Shown: positions 8,236 to 15,565 of the stretch, piece after piece
Layout: each line of letters opens with the position of its first letter
Position numbering within the stretch: position 1 is the stretch's first letter
Assembly: GCA_964620215.1 (NCBI GenBank)
Contig: CAZUJE010000024.1
Location: forward strand, 1-28,800
Direction: 5' to 3'
Origin: JAUSIF01 sp964620215
GTDB taxonomy: Bacteria > Pseudomonadota > Alphaproteobacteria > Rhizobiales > Xanthobacteraceae
DNA: 28,800 bases
Notes under the pieces: model-generated
Databases searched by the model: none
What the model was told of the DNA's origin: nothing
The model's input: the letters and a program-made list of their open reading frames with translations, nothing else
Position numbers and translations under genes: made by a program

Positions 8236-8748
8236 ATGGCTTTCACCGACATGGACACCGATACGGAAATCGACCGGCACGCCAATCCGGTCGATCTCGT
8301 CGAGCGGCTGGCTTCGCTGAACGACTGGAACTTCGAGCGCGCCAGCGACTACGAGATTTCGCTCTCGATCTCAGGCAAGTGGACCGACTATCAGGTTTCC
8401 TTCCAGTGGATGAACGACATCGAGACGCTGCATCTGGCTTGCGCTTTCGACATCAAGGTGCCTGAAAACCGGATGCCGGAAGTGCTGAAACTGCTCGCCA
8501 AGGTGAACGAGCAGCTTTGGGTCGGGCATTTCGACGTCTGGACCGAGGAAGGCATGGTCATGTACCGCAATGCGCTGCTGCTTGCGGGCGGCGCCACGGC
8601 GAGCGGGCGGCAATGCGAGGCGTTGCTGAAAAGCGCCGTCGATGCCGCCGAGCGCAGCTTCCCGGCGTTCCAGTTCGTGATCTGGTCGGGCAAGAACGCG
8701 AAGGAAGCGATGGAAGCCACGCTGTTCGAAACGGCGGGCGAGGCTTAA
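8236..8748 (+). CDS. YbjN domain-containing protein
   Basis: The 170-residue protein has the YbjN fold (a type III secretion chaperone-like sandwich). Seen are NPVDLVERLASLNDWNFERASDYEISLSI at the N-terminus, split by a beta region with YQVSFQWMNDIETLHLACAFDIKVPENRM, the GHFDVWTEEGMVMYRNALLL strand pair and a C-terminal helix ending in an Ala/Glu tail. The molecular function of YbjN proteins is unclear; E. coli YbjN affects motility and stress when overexpressed. No signal peptide is visible. GAGGT lies 5 bases before the ATG. It is followed 9 bases later by proC, an arrangement seen in many Rhizobiales, so the two are probably one operon. Upstream is the GANTC cluster. Confidence 0.85.
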   Translation: MAFTDMDTDTEIDRHANPVDLVERLASLNDWNFERASDYEISLSISGKWTDYQVSFQWMNDIETLHLACAFDIKVPENRMPEVLKLLAKVNEQLWVGHFDVWTEEGMVMYRNALLLAGGATASGRQCEALLKSAVDAAERSFPAFQFVIWSGKNAKEAMEATLFETAGEA

Positions 8749-8757
8749 GCGCGTATC

Positions 8758-9585
8758 ATGCAGACGCTCCAGTCCGTTCCCGGTCCGGTCCTGCTGGTCG
8801 GCGCGGGCAAGATGGGCGGAGCGTTGCTCGAAGGCTGGCTTTCGCGCGGATTGCCACCCGCACTTTTAGCTGTCCGCGATCCTTCCACTTCGGTTGAACT
8901 TGCAAAGCTGTTGTCGTCGAAGCGCATCGCGCGCGATCCGCAGCCGCCTTTGCTTCCCAATCACGCGGCGGTGGTGATCGCGGTGAAGCCGCAGGAAGCG
9001 GGGCACGTGATTTCCGAAGTCTCCCGCTTCGTCGGGCGTGACACGGTGGTGGTGTCGGTGATGGCGGGGCGGCCGATTGCGTTTCTCACGAAGCACCTGC
9101 CGAAAAATTCCGCCATCGTGCGCGCGATGCCGAATACGCCCGCTTCCATCGGACGCGGCATCACCGTTGCGGTCCCCAACAACAAAGTGAAGCAGCAGCA
9201 TCAGGCGCTCGCCAACGCGCTGCTGTCCGCGGTTGGGCCGGTCGAATGGATCAAGAACGAGAAGCTGATGGACGCGGTGACGGCGGTTTCCGGTTCCGGT
9301 CCCGCCTATGTGTTTCTGCTGGCGGAGAGTCTTGCCCGCGCCGGTATCGCAGCGGGGCTTCCGAAGCCACTCGCGGAAAAGCTCGCGCGCGAGACCGTAT
9401 CGGGCGCCGGCGAATTGCTGCGCCGCTCCGATCTCGACGCGGAAAAACTACGCGAGAACGTGACCTCCAAGGGCGGCACCACCGAGGCCGCGCTCAAAAT
9501 CCTCATGGGCAAGGGCGGCCTCGATCCGGTGCTGAAAAAGGCCGTCGCCGCTGCCACCAAGCGTTCGCGTGAACTAGCGAAATAG
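8758..9585 (+). CDS. proC: Pyrroline-5-carboxylate reductase
   Basis: ProC reduces 1-pyrroline-5-carboxylate to proline with NAD(P)H, the last step of proline synthesis in the cytoplasm. The Rossmann loop LLVGAGKMGGALLEGW is at 12-27; then VVIAVKPQ, PNTPASIGRGITV and the signature AVSGSGPAYVFLLAESLARAGI (C-terminal dimerisation/active-site domain), followed by AGELLRRSDLDAEKLRENVTSKGGTTEAAL, which is the PROSITE-type P5CR pattern (split here only for quotation). At 275 residues the length is normal. It lies 9 bases after the YbjN gene; a weak ribosome binding site suggests translational coupling. Confidence 0.96.
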   Translation: MQTLQSVPGPVLLVGAGKMGGALLEGWLSRGLPPALLAVRDPSTSVELAKLLSSKRIARDPQPPLLPNHAAVVIAVKPQEAGHVISEVSRFVGRDTVVVSVMAGRPIAFLTKHLPKNSAIVRAMPNTPASIGRGITVAVPNNKVKQQHQALANALLSAVGPVEWIKNEKLMDAVTAVSGSGPAYVFLLAESLARAGIAAGLPKPLAEKLARETVSGAGELLRRSDLDAEKLRENVTSKGGTTEAALKILMGKGGLDPVLKKAVAAATKRSRELAK

Positions 9586-9650
9586 TTTGCCTTCCCTCGG
9601 CCATAACGCTTCCCTACATTATTGAAGCTGGAGCCAGAGGAGATTTTGCC

Positions 9651-10295
9651 GTGGCCGGTGTAAATCGCGATACGATTGTGAGCGCATTTCTCGCGCTGCT
9701 TGCGGAAAAAAGTTTCAACGAGATCGATCTTGCCGCGGTGGCGGCGAAATCGGGCGTATCCCTTGCGGACCTGCGCGGTGAATTTGGTTCCACGTTTGAC
9801 ATGCTGGCCGCTTTCTACCGCGACACCGATAAAAAGGTTTTATCCACTAGCGATTCCGAGCTGGCCGACGCGCCCGCGCGCGAGCGGCTGTTCGACGTTC
9901 TCATGCGCCGGATCGAGGCGGTGAAGCCGCACAAGGAGGCGCTGCGTTCATTGATGCGCTCCGCGCAACGCGATCCTAGCCTTGCGCTTGGCCTCAATCG
10001 CCTTTCGCTGCGCTCCCAGCAATGGATGCTGGCGGCGGCCGGGATCGGCTCAGCGGGAATGGTAGGCCGCCTGCGTGCGCAGGGCCTTGTGTTTGTGATG
10101 GCGCGCGCGCTGCGGGTCTGGTTCGAGGATGACGACGAAGGTCTCGCCCGCACGATGGCGGCGCTGGACCGCGACCTTGCCAGCGGCGAGCGGGCAATGA
10201 ACGCCTTCGACGATTTCAGCAAGTTCGTGCCGAGCTTCGGCCAGTGGAAGGCGACGCGCCGAAAACCTGACGATGCAGATAGGCAGACTCTTTAA
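9651..10295 (+). CDS. TetR-like transcriptional regulator
   Basis: The 214-residue protein starts with GTG at 9651, 8 bases after AGGAG. Residues 6-50 form a TetR-type HTH: DTIVSAFLALLAEKSFNEI, then VAAKSGVSLADLRGEFGS as helix-turn-helix. The ligand domain is less typical and contains RERLFDVLMRRIEAVKPHKEALRSLMRSA, resembling the COQ9/TetR-like architecture found in alphaproteobacteria. It could therefore be a COQ9-like lipid-binding protein rather than a repressor; the ubiK-like gene 1.7 kb upstream makes this worth keeping in mind. Its TAA shares TTAA (10292-10295) with the convergent histidine kinase gene, leaving no terminator between them. Confidence 0.78.
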   Translation: MAGVNRDTIVSAFLALLAEKSFNEIDLAAVAAKSGVSLADLRGEFGSTFDMLAAFYRDTDKKVLSTSDSELADAPARERLFDVLMRRIEAVKPHKEALRSLMRSAQRDPSLALGLNRLSLRSQQWMLAAAGIGSAGMVGRLRAQGLVFVMARALRVWFEDDDEGLARTMAALDRDLASGERAMNAFDDFSKFVPSFGQWKATRRKPDDADRQTL

Positions 10296-11680
10296 ACCGG
10301 AATTCTGACCGTCGCGCGCAATCCGCCCATCGGGCTTTCCGACAACGTAATATCTCCGCCATGCACGCCCGCGATGTCGCGCGCGATGGAGAGGCCGAGG
10401 CCCGAGCCGCTCTGGTTCTGGTTGCGGGAGTCATCGAGCCTGAGAAATGGCCTGAACACATCGTCGCGGCGGTCGAGCGGAATACCAGGACCATCATCGT
10501 CCACCTGCACGAACAGCCAGCGCGGCTCACGCGAGCCCGAGAGCGAGACGGTATTGCCGAAACGCATCGCGTTCGAGACCAGATTTTGGATGCAGCGCTT
10601 GAATGAGTCCGGGCGCACCTGCACGATCGGCGGACCGGAGAACGTGGTGCTTGCGCGTTTTCCGCGGCGCTCGGCGTCGGCGGCGAGTTCGTCGAGCATG
10701 CCTTTGACATCCATGAGTGCCGGCAATTCGCCGCTCTCGTCGCGCGCGAAATTCAGATAAGCCTCCAGCATCCGCTGCATCTCGTCGACATCACGGCGCA
10801 GCGCCTGAATCTCGGGACTCTCCTCCAAGAGCGCCAGTTCCAGCTTGAAGCGCGTCAGAATCGTGCGCAGGTCGTGCGACACGCCGGCGAGCATGGTGGT
10901 ACGCTGCTCGATCTGGCGCTCGATGCGTTTTTTCATTTCGAGAAATGAAAGTGCCGCCTGCCGTACCTCGCGAGCGCCGCGCGGATGGAAGTTGGAGATT
11001 TCACGGCCCTTGCCGAAAGCCTCCGCCGCTTCCGCCAGCCGCAGGATCGGCTTGATCTGGTTGCGCAGGAAGATGATGGCGATGCCGAGCAGGATGATGG
11101 AAGTGCCGACCATCCAGGCCAGAAAGATATGCGAATTGGATGCGTAGGTGAGTTGCCGCGCCGCGTAAATCCGCATGACCGCGTTTTCAAGCTGAACGCG
11201 GATTTCCAGCAGGTTCGAATCGCCGACGGTGTCGATCCAGAACGGACGCTCGATGCGTCGGGCGATTTGCTGGGAGAGCGCGGAGTCGGGCGTGGAAAAA
11301 AACGGCTTCGGGCCCGGCGGCGGCAACGGCTCCGGCGGCAGCATTTCGACGTTCAGGCCAAGCTTGTCAGCCGCGATTTTCACCAGCGTCGCCGACTTCG
11401 GGTCTTGCGGATAGCGGTGATAGATTTCCACCAGCGCGGAGATGTCCTGCGCGACAGCAGTGGACATGCGGCGCGTCACGAAATTGTAGTGACGTTCCAT
11501 GAACACGAAGGCCACGACCGATTGCAGCACCACCATCGGCGTCACAATGATGAGCAGCGCGCGGGCATAGAGGCCTTTCGGCAGCCGCGCATTCAGCCAT
11601 GCCGACACGCGGCGGTGCGGAACGGCTAGCATTCCCAGCGTATAAGCTGCGCCGCCGTAGAGTTTCTGCAAATACTTCAC
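10292..11680 (-). CDS. EnvZ-like membrane sensor histidine kinase
   Basis: The 462-residue sensor kinase has TM1 at about 40-60, a periplasmic loop of about 120 residues (Pro-rich at 114-126), TM2 at about 185-206, HAMP at 207-260, HisKA with H269 in MLAGVSHDLRTILTRFK, the N box SFKRCIQNLVSNAMRFG, G1 DDDGPGIP, the F box and G2 GSGLGLSIARDIAGVHGG. The proline usual after HDLRT is Ile here. It starts with GTG at 11680, overlapping the response regulator stop in GTGA, so the two are translationally coupled. The cognate regulator is therefore the OmpR-type protein just upstream. The stimulus is not evident; envelope or osmotic signals are typical for this group. Confidence 0.93.
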   Translation of the reverse strand: MKYLQKLYGGAAYTLGMLAVPHRRVSAWLNARLPKGLYARALLIIVTPMVVLQSVVAFVFMERHYNFVTRRMSTAVAQDISALVEIYHRYPQDPKSATLVKIAADKLGLNVEMLPPEPLPPPGPKPFFSTPDSALSQQIARRIERPFWIDTVGDSNLLEIRVQLENAVMRIYAARQLTYASNSHIFLAWMVGTSIILLGIAIIFLRNQIKPILRLAEAAEAFGKGREISNFHPRGAREVRQAALSFLEMKKRIERQIEQRTTMLAGVSHDLRTILTRFKLELALLEESPEIQALRRDVDEMQRMLEAYLNFARDESGELPALMDVKGMLDELAADAERRGKRASTTFSGPPIVQVRPDSFKRCIQNLVSNAMRFGNTVSLSGSREPRWLFVQVDDDGPGIPLDRRDDVFRPFLRLDDSRNQNQSGSGLGLSIARDIAGVHGGDITLSESPMGGLRATVRIPV

Positions 11681-12387
11681 GGGGTCGCCACCAGCCGGTA
11701 GCCGATTCCGCGCACGGTGCGCAGATAAATCGGCTCATTCGGGTTCACCTCGACCTTGCGGCGCAGCCGGTTGATCTGCACATCGACGGCGCGTTCGCTT
11801 GCTTCGATGCCGGGAGCGGCGAGATCCTGCCGCGGCACGGTCTCGCCAGGCTTGGCCGCCAGCACGCGCAACATATCGCGCTCGCGGTCGGTGATGCGGA
11901 CGGTTTGACCGTTTTGCGAAAGCTCGCCGGATTCAATGTGGAAGATGAATTCCCCGAAGCGCACCGTTTCCACCGGCTTGCTGTCGGCCTGTTCGCTGCG
12001 CTTCAGGAGATTGCCGATGCGCAACAGAAGCTCCCGCGGCTCGAACGGCTTTGGCACATAATCATCCGCGCCGGTCTCTAACCCCGCCACGCGGTCAAGC
12101 GGCTCGGCGCGCGCGGTCAGCATCAGGATGGGCACATCCGGGTATTGTGGGCGGATCGAGCGGGCGAGATCGAGGCCGCTTTCGCCCGGCATCATCACAT
12201 CGAGGATGAAAAGGTCGAAGGCCATGCCATTCAATTGCTTGCGCGCCTCGGCCGCATTGTTGGCGGTGGTGACGCGGTAGCCGTGGTCGGAAAGATAGCG
12301 CGACAGCAATTCGACGATGCGAAGATCGTCATCGACGACGAGCAAATGCGCGGCGTTATCCGACGGAACTGAACGCGGCTGGGTCAT
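11677..12387 (-). CDS. OmpR-family response regulator
   Basis: The protein (236 residues from the ATG at 12387) has a receiver domain with acidic pocket VVDDDLRI, phospho-acceptor in LFILDVMMPGESG (Asp63), LMLTARAE and the switch lysine in DDYVPKPFEPREL (Lys112), followed by a winged-helix domain (about 130-232) with ITDRERDMLRVLAAKPGE and SERAVDVQINRLRRKVE, ending YLRTVRGIGYRLVATP. A TTG one codon earlier is possible, but GAGGA is correctly spaced only for the ATG. It lies 18 bases after the MarR gene and overlaps the kinase gene, so MarR-RR-HK look like one operon. Confidence 0.95.
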   Translation of the reverse strand: MTQPRSVPSDNAAHLLVVDDDLRIVELLSRYLSDHGYRVTTANNAAEARKQLNGMAFDLFILDVMMPGESGLDLARSIRPQYPDVPILMLTARAEPLDRVAGLETGADDYVPKPFEPRELLLRIGNLLKRSEQADSKPVETVRFGEFIFHIESGELSQNGQTVRITDRERDMLRVLAAKPGETVPRQDLAAPGIEASERAVDVQINRLRRKVEVNPNEPIYLRTVRGIGYRLVATP

Positions 12388-12405
12388 CAATTCCTCAAAA
12401 TCCGT

Positions 12406-12945
12406 TCAACGGGAACCGCCGCGGTCGGCGCGCGCGATCAGCCTCTCGACTTCCTCGCGCGACTCCGGATCGATCATGGCGAGCAGGAATTTGCGGGCGG
12501 CCTCGCGTGCGCCCGGTCCGGCTTCGTTCAAGGCGCGGGTGAAGCGTTTGGTTTGCAGCAGCGCCAGATCGCGCGCGAGCGCTTCACCCTTGGCGGTGAG
12601 AGAGAGCAGGCGCTGACGGCGATCAGCGGGACCGGCTTTCTGCACGACGTAGCCGTCCTCCACCAATTCCCGCAGCACGCGGCCAAGGCTCTGCTTGGTG
12701 ATCTTGAGTACGTCGAGCAAATCCGCCACCCGCATACCCGGATGCCTGTTCACGAAATGCAGAACGCGATGATGCGCCCGGCCAAAGCCCAGGTCCGCCA
12801 GCACCTCATCCGCATCGCGGATGAAGTCGCGATAGGCGAAGAACAGAAGCTCGATCAGCTCGTAGGACGGCTGGCTTGCGCCCGCGCCCTTACGCGCCAG
12901 TTCGGATGGGCGAGGAGGTGCTATCGACACTTTTATGTCAGCCAT
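12406..12945 (-). CDS. MarR-family transcriptional regulator
   Basis: From the ATG at 12945 (MADIKVSIAPPRPSE) the protein has 179 residues. The winged HTH is at about 60-130: FGRAHHRVLHFVNRHPGM, VADLLDVLKITKQSLGRVL (recognition helix) and the wing GYVVQKAGPADRRQRLLSLT, followed by the LTAKGEALARDLA dimerisation helix. The frame stays open upstream to 13152, but that stretch is Arg-rich and unlike a MarR N-terminus. No ribosome binding site precedes 12945, so a leaderless or poorly translated message is possible. An inverted repeat spans the start codon and another lies over a candidate promoter, consistent with autoregulation. It leads the two-component operon and is divergent from ilvE. Confidence 0.88.
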   Translation of the reverse strand: MADIKVSIAPPRPSELARKGAGASQPSYELIELLFFAYRDFIRDADEVLADLGFGRAHHRVLHFVNRHPGMRVADLLDVLKITKQSLGRVLRELVEDGYVVQKAGPADRRQRLLSLTAKGEALARDLALLQTKRFTRALNEAGPGAREAARKFLLAMIDPESREEVERLIARADRGGSR

Positions 12946-12954
12946 ATTGACATA
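12934..12954. promoter_or_regulatory. Inverted repeat over the MarR start codon, candidate operator
   Basis: TATGTCA (12934-12940) and TGACATA (12948-12954) are perfect inverted arms around a 7-base spacer that contains the MarR start codon (12943-12945). Arm size and spacing suit a winged-helix dimer. The right arm also includes a perfect plus-strand TTGACA (12947-12952), though no good -10 follows it. Confidence 0.55.
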
Positions 12955-13058
12955 TCTGGGTTTGATCTGTACCCGTCTGCGCGTTCCGGTGAAAGCCCGA
13001 TCTTCTGTCGGCCAGTTCAGATCGTTGCGCCGCGCGGCAAGACGCGCTCTCATACGGA

Positions 13059-13087
13059 ACCATAAAGCTTGTTGCCCTACAGGGCAA
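13059..13087 (-). promoter_or_regulatory. Candidate promoter of the MarR operon with overlapping palindrome
   Basis: On the minus strand TTGCCC (13087-13082) and TATGGT (13064-13059) are separated by 17 bases; each matches 4 of 6 consensus positions. The -35 lies in the palindrome TTGCCCTACAGGGCAA (13072-13087), 7-base arms with a 2-base centre, a likely repressor site. It also sits 65 bases upstream of ilvE on the other strand and could control both directions. Confidence 0.4.
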
Positions 13088-13151
13088 AACGCAAGAATTC
13101 GGCGGAAACTGGACCGGTAAGCGGGCGTTGCCCGTTGTGAGGAGAGAGACA

Positions 13152-14045
13152 ATGGCCGGAGAGCCCTTCGACAAACGGCCGGGCGTGATCTGGTACGACG
13201 GCAAGCTGGTGCCGTGGGAATCCGCCAATCTCCATGTCCTCTCGCACGGCCTGCATTACGGAAGCTGCGTGTTCGAGGGCGAGCGCGCCTACGGCGGGGA
13301 AATCTTCAAATGCACCGAGCATTCAGAACGGCTGCTTGAGTCCGGCCGCCTGCTCGACTTCCAGATTCCCTACACGGCGGCGGAAATCGACGCCGCCAAG
13401 AAACTCGTTCTCGAAAAGAACGGCCAGACCGACGCCTATGTGCGGCCGGTTGCCTGGCGCGGTAGCGAGATGATGGGCGTCTCGGCGCAGAACAATAAAA
13501 TTCATTTGGCGATCGCGAGCTGGGAGTGGCCGAGCTATTTCGATCCGGCGGAACGGCTGAAAGGTCTTCGCCTCGATCTCGCCGAATACCGCCGCCCCGA
13601 TCCGGCGACGATTCCATGCAAGGCGAAAGCCGCCGGCCTCTATATGATCTGCACGATCTCGAAGCACAAGGCGGAACGCAAAGGCTACGCCGACGCCATG
13701 ATGCTCGACTGGCAGGGCCGCGTCGCTGAATGCACCGGCGCCAATATCTTTTTCATCAAGGACGGCAAGATTCACACGCCGACGCCGGATTGCTTCCTCG
13801 ACGGCATCACGCGCCGCACAGCCATCGCGCTCGCGAAGAAGAACGGCGTTGAAGTGATCGAGCGCCGCATCCTGCCGGAAGAACTCGACGGTTTCTCCGA
13901 GTGCTTCATCACCGGCACGGCAGCCGAAGTGACTCCGGTGTCGGAGATCGCCGACTGGCGCTTCACGCCGGGGACCATCACCAAGAAGCTGATGGACGAC
14001 TACACGGCGGAAGTTCAGCCGAAGAAGCGGTCGGCGGCGGCTTAA
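13152..14045 (+). CDS. ilvE: Branched-chain amino acid aminotransferase
   Basis: A fold-type IV PLP enzyme that transaminates Leu, Ile and Val with 2-oxoglutarate. From the ATG at 13152 it has 297 residues; AGGAG lies 7 bases upstream. Visible are HGLHYGSCVFEGERAYGG (33-50), YVRPVAWRG (97-105), the PLP lysine K159 in CKAKAAGLYM, and DAMMLDWQGRVAECTGANIF with the cofactor-binding Glu (193). GTAAEVTPVSEI is near the C-terminus. The open frame reaches back to a TTG at 13128, but this lacks a binding site. Divergent MarR with palindromes between suggests regulated expression. A dispersed repeat follows its stop. Confidence 0.95.
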   Translation: MAGEPFDKRPGVIWYDGKLVPWESANLHVLSHGLHYGSCVFEGERAYGGEIFKCTEHSERLLESGRLLDFQIPYTAAEIDAAKKLVLEKNGQTDAYVRPVAWRGSEMMGVSAQNNKIHLAIASWEWPSYFDPAERLKGLRLDLAEYRRPDPATIPCKAKAAGLYMICTISKHKAERKGYADAMMLDWQGRVAECTGANIFFIKDGKIHTPTPDCFLDGITRRTAIALAKKNGVEVIERRILPEELDGFSECFITGTAAEVTPVSEIADWRFTPGTITKKLMDDYTAEVQPKKRSAAA

Positions 14046-14051
14046 TTTTCT

Positions 14052-14100
14052 GCGCGTGATCTAATCCGAAAACCGGTTCCCACTTTTCGGGATCACGCGC
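14052..14100. repeat. Dispersed intergenic palindrome of the Rhizobiales type
   Basis: GCGCGTGATC (14052-14061) pairs exactly with GATCACGCGC (14091-14100), and an inner CCGAAAA (14066-14072) with TTTTCGG (14084-14090); the centre holds AACCGGTT. It fills the gap between convergent ilvE and moaE. I recognise this pattern as a very frequent intergenic repeat in Bradyrhizobium and relatives. As a long hairpin it may end transcription from either side. Confidence 0.8.
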
Positions 14101-14576
14101 TATTCCGCCGCATCCCGTTTTGGCGGCTTGGTCCAGCGCGCGGCGGCGTTGTTGTCTTTCGATTTTGCCTCAACCCAGGTTTCTTCGCCAGCACCCTCGA
14201 CTTTTTTCCAGAACGGCGCGCGGGTTTTCAGAAAATCCATCAGGAAATCGGCGGCCTCGAAGGCAGCCTGCCGGTGCTTTGACGCGCATATGCAGATCAC
14301 GATGACTTCGCCCGGTTGAATGCGTCCGACGCGATGCACGACGCGTACGCCCAGCAGCGGCCAGCGTTTTTCCGCTTCCTCTACGTGGCGGCTGATCTCC
14401 GTCTCCGCCATGCCGGGATAATGTTCCAGCGTGAGTGATGCGATCCTGTCGCTGTCCTCGCTGTCGCGGCAGATGCCGGAGAACGCAACAACTGCACCGA
14501 TGTCGGTTCTCGATCCAATAAGCGCGGCCTGTTCGGCGGCGGTATCGATGGCTTTATCGGTGATCCGGACTTTCAT
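14100..14576 (-). CDS. moaE: Molybdopterin synthase catalytic subunit MoaE
   Basis: MoaE with MoaD converts cyclic pyranopterin monophosphate to molybdopterin. The 158 residues show GAVVAFSGICRD (28-39), LTLEHYPGMAE, the strand RVVHRVGRIQPGEV, and the active-site stretch CASKHRQAAFEAADFLMD followed by FLKTRAPFWKKVE, which carries the lysines that bind substrate. A roughly 15-residue C-terminal extension is Lys/Ala rich. It lies 34 bases after moaD, and the order uvrC-pgsA-moaD-moaE is standard in Rhizobiales. The stop is at the edge of the palindromic repeat. Confidence 0.96.
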   Translation of the reverse strand: MKVRITDKAIDTAAEQAALIGSRTDIGAVVAFSGICRDSEDSDRIASLTLEHYPGMAETEISRHVEEAEKRWPLLGVRVVHRVGRIQPGEVIVICICASKHRQAAFEAADFLMDFLKTRAPFWKKVEGAGEETWVEAKSKDNNAAARWTKPPKRDAAE

Positions 14577-14610
14577 AATCCGATCATACCGCTTTAGCGG
14601 GGTTAGCGCA

Positions 14611-14862
14611 TCAACCGCCGGTCATCGGCGGAAACAGTGCGATTTCACGGGCTCCCGCGAGCGGCGTGTCCGCCTTCACATGCACCTTGTCGATGGCAGC
14701 GCGCACGACTTTCGCGTTCTCGAACGCATGGGCAGATTCCTCGCCGCGGCCGGTCAGAAACTGCACCAGATCGCCGACGGTTTTCACGGAGGCCGGAAGT
14801 TCGATGTTTTCCTCGGCCTTGCCAACGCGCTCGCGAATCCACGCGAAGTAGAGAATCTTCAT
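14611..14862 (-). CDS. moaD: Molybdopterin synthase sulfur carrier subunit MoaD
   Basis: MoaD is a ubiquitin-like sulfur carrier thiocarboxylated on its C-terminal glycine. From the ATG at 14862 it has 83 residues, MKILYFAWIRERVG to the essential C-terminus IALFPPMTGG. The frame is open much further upstream (to 15045), but that part is the shadow of pgsA. The ATG overlaps the pgsA stop as ATGA, so translation is coupled. MoaE follows on the same strand. No MoeB-type adenylyltransferase is in the window. Confidence 0.95.
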   Translation of the reverse strand: MKILYFAWIRERVGKAEENIELPASVKTVGDLVQFLTGRGEESAHAFENAKVVRAAIDKVHVKADTPLAGAREIALFPPMTGG

Positions 14863-15506
14863 TGGCCGTTGCCGACAATGTGTTTCACGCCGGCACGGAA
14901 ATAATCGAAGCCGGTATAGAGCGTGAGCAGCGCGGAAATCCAAAGCAGCGTGATTCCGATCATGGTCGAGTGCAGGTTGACGGCATCGCCGGCCGGGCCC
15001 GCGAGCAGGAATCCCACCGCCACGAGCTGCATCATCGTCTTCCATTTGGCGAGGCGCGAGACGGGGACGCTCACGCGCAGCTCGGCGAGAAATTCACGGA
15101 GCCCGGAAACCAGAATTTCGCGGCAGAGGATGATCAGCGCCGCCCACAATGACCAGCCGCGGATCGTGTCGTCGGCGGCGAGCATGAACAGGCAGCCGCC
15201 TACCAGCAGCTTGTCGGCGATCGGGTCGAGCATCTGGCCGAGTTTGGACTGTTCGCCGTAAGTGCGGGCCACCCAGCCATCGAGCATATCGGTGATCGCG
15301 GCGACCAGAAAAATCGCGAGCGCGACCCAGCGCAGCCAGAGCCCGGCGTTGTAAATGGTGATCGCGAAAATACAGGCAGCTATCGCCGGTACAGCCGCAA
15401 TGCGCCCATAGGTCAGAAGATTGGGCAGCGAATAGGCGTGACCGTTCATCGACTGCGATGCGTCAGTCTTGCTCGCGGAAACGGCCTGATTGATCGGCGA
15501 ATTCAT
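14859..15506 (-). CDS. pgsA: CDP-diacylglycerol-glycerol-3-phosphate 3-phosphatidyltransferase
   Basis: PgsA makes phosphatidylglycerol phosphate in the inner membrane, the precursor of phosphatidylglycerol and cardiolipin. The CDP-alcohol phosphatidyltransferase motif D-x2-DG-x2-AR-x8-G-x3-D-x3-D is complete in DMLDGWVARTYGEQSKLGQM plus LDPIAD. There are about five membrane segments, starting at LPNLLTYGRIAAVPAIAA. Start choice: GTG at 15524 has no binding site; ATG at 15506 (215 residues) has a GGAAG nearby; an ATG at M-NGHAYSLPN is also possible. Product PG is the donor used by Lgt. It overlaps moaD by four bases and follows uvrC after a strong hairpin. Confidence 0.93.
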   Translation of the reverse strand: MNSPINQAVSASKTDASQSMNGHAYSLPNLLTYGRIAAVPAIAACIFAITIYNAGLWLRWVALAIFLVAAITDMLDGWVARTYGEQSKLGQMLDPIADKLLVGGCLFMLAADDTIRGWSLWAALIILCREILVSGLREFLAELRVSVPVSRLAKWKTMMQLVAVGFLLAGPAGDAVNLHSTMIGITLLWISALLTLYTGFDYFRAGVKHIVGNGQ

Positions 15507-15565
15507 ATCTTCCACAAGAGCCACCCCGGGGGCGTGCCGTCAATGCGGCAAACGGTAAAATACCC

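Noticed and set aside
13056..13080. GGAAC before ilvE as an EcfG promoter
   Set aside because: Bases at the -10 place read CTAC at the right spacing, no match.
12946..13152. MarR N-terminal extension to 13152
   Set aside because: The stretch is Arg-rich, overlaps regulatory palindromes and the ilvE leader, and does not look like MarR sequence.
14863..15045. MoaD extended N-terminus
   Set aside because: This is the shadow of pgsA; MoaD begins MKILYFAW at the ATGA overlap.
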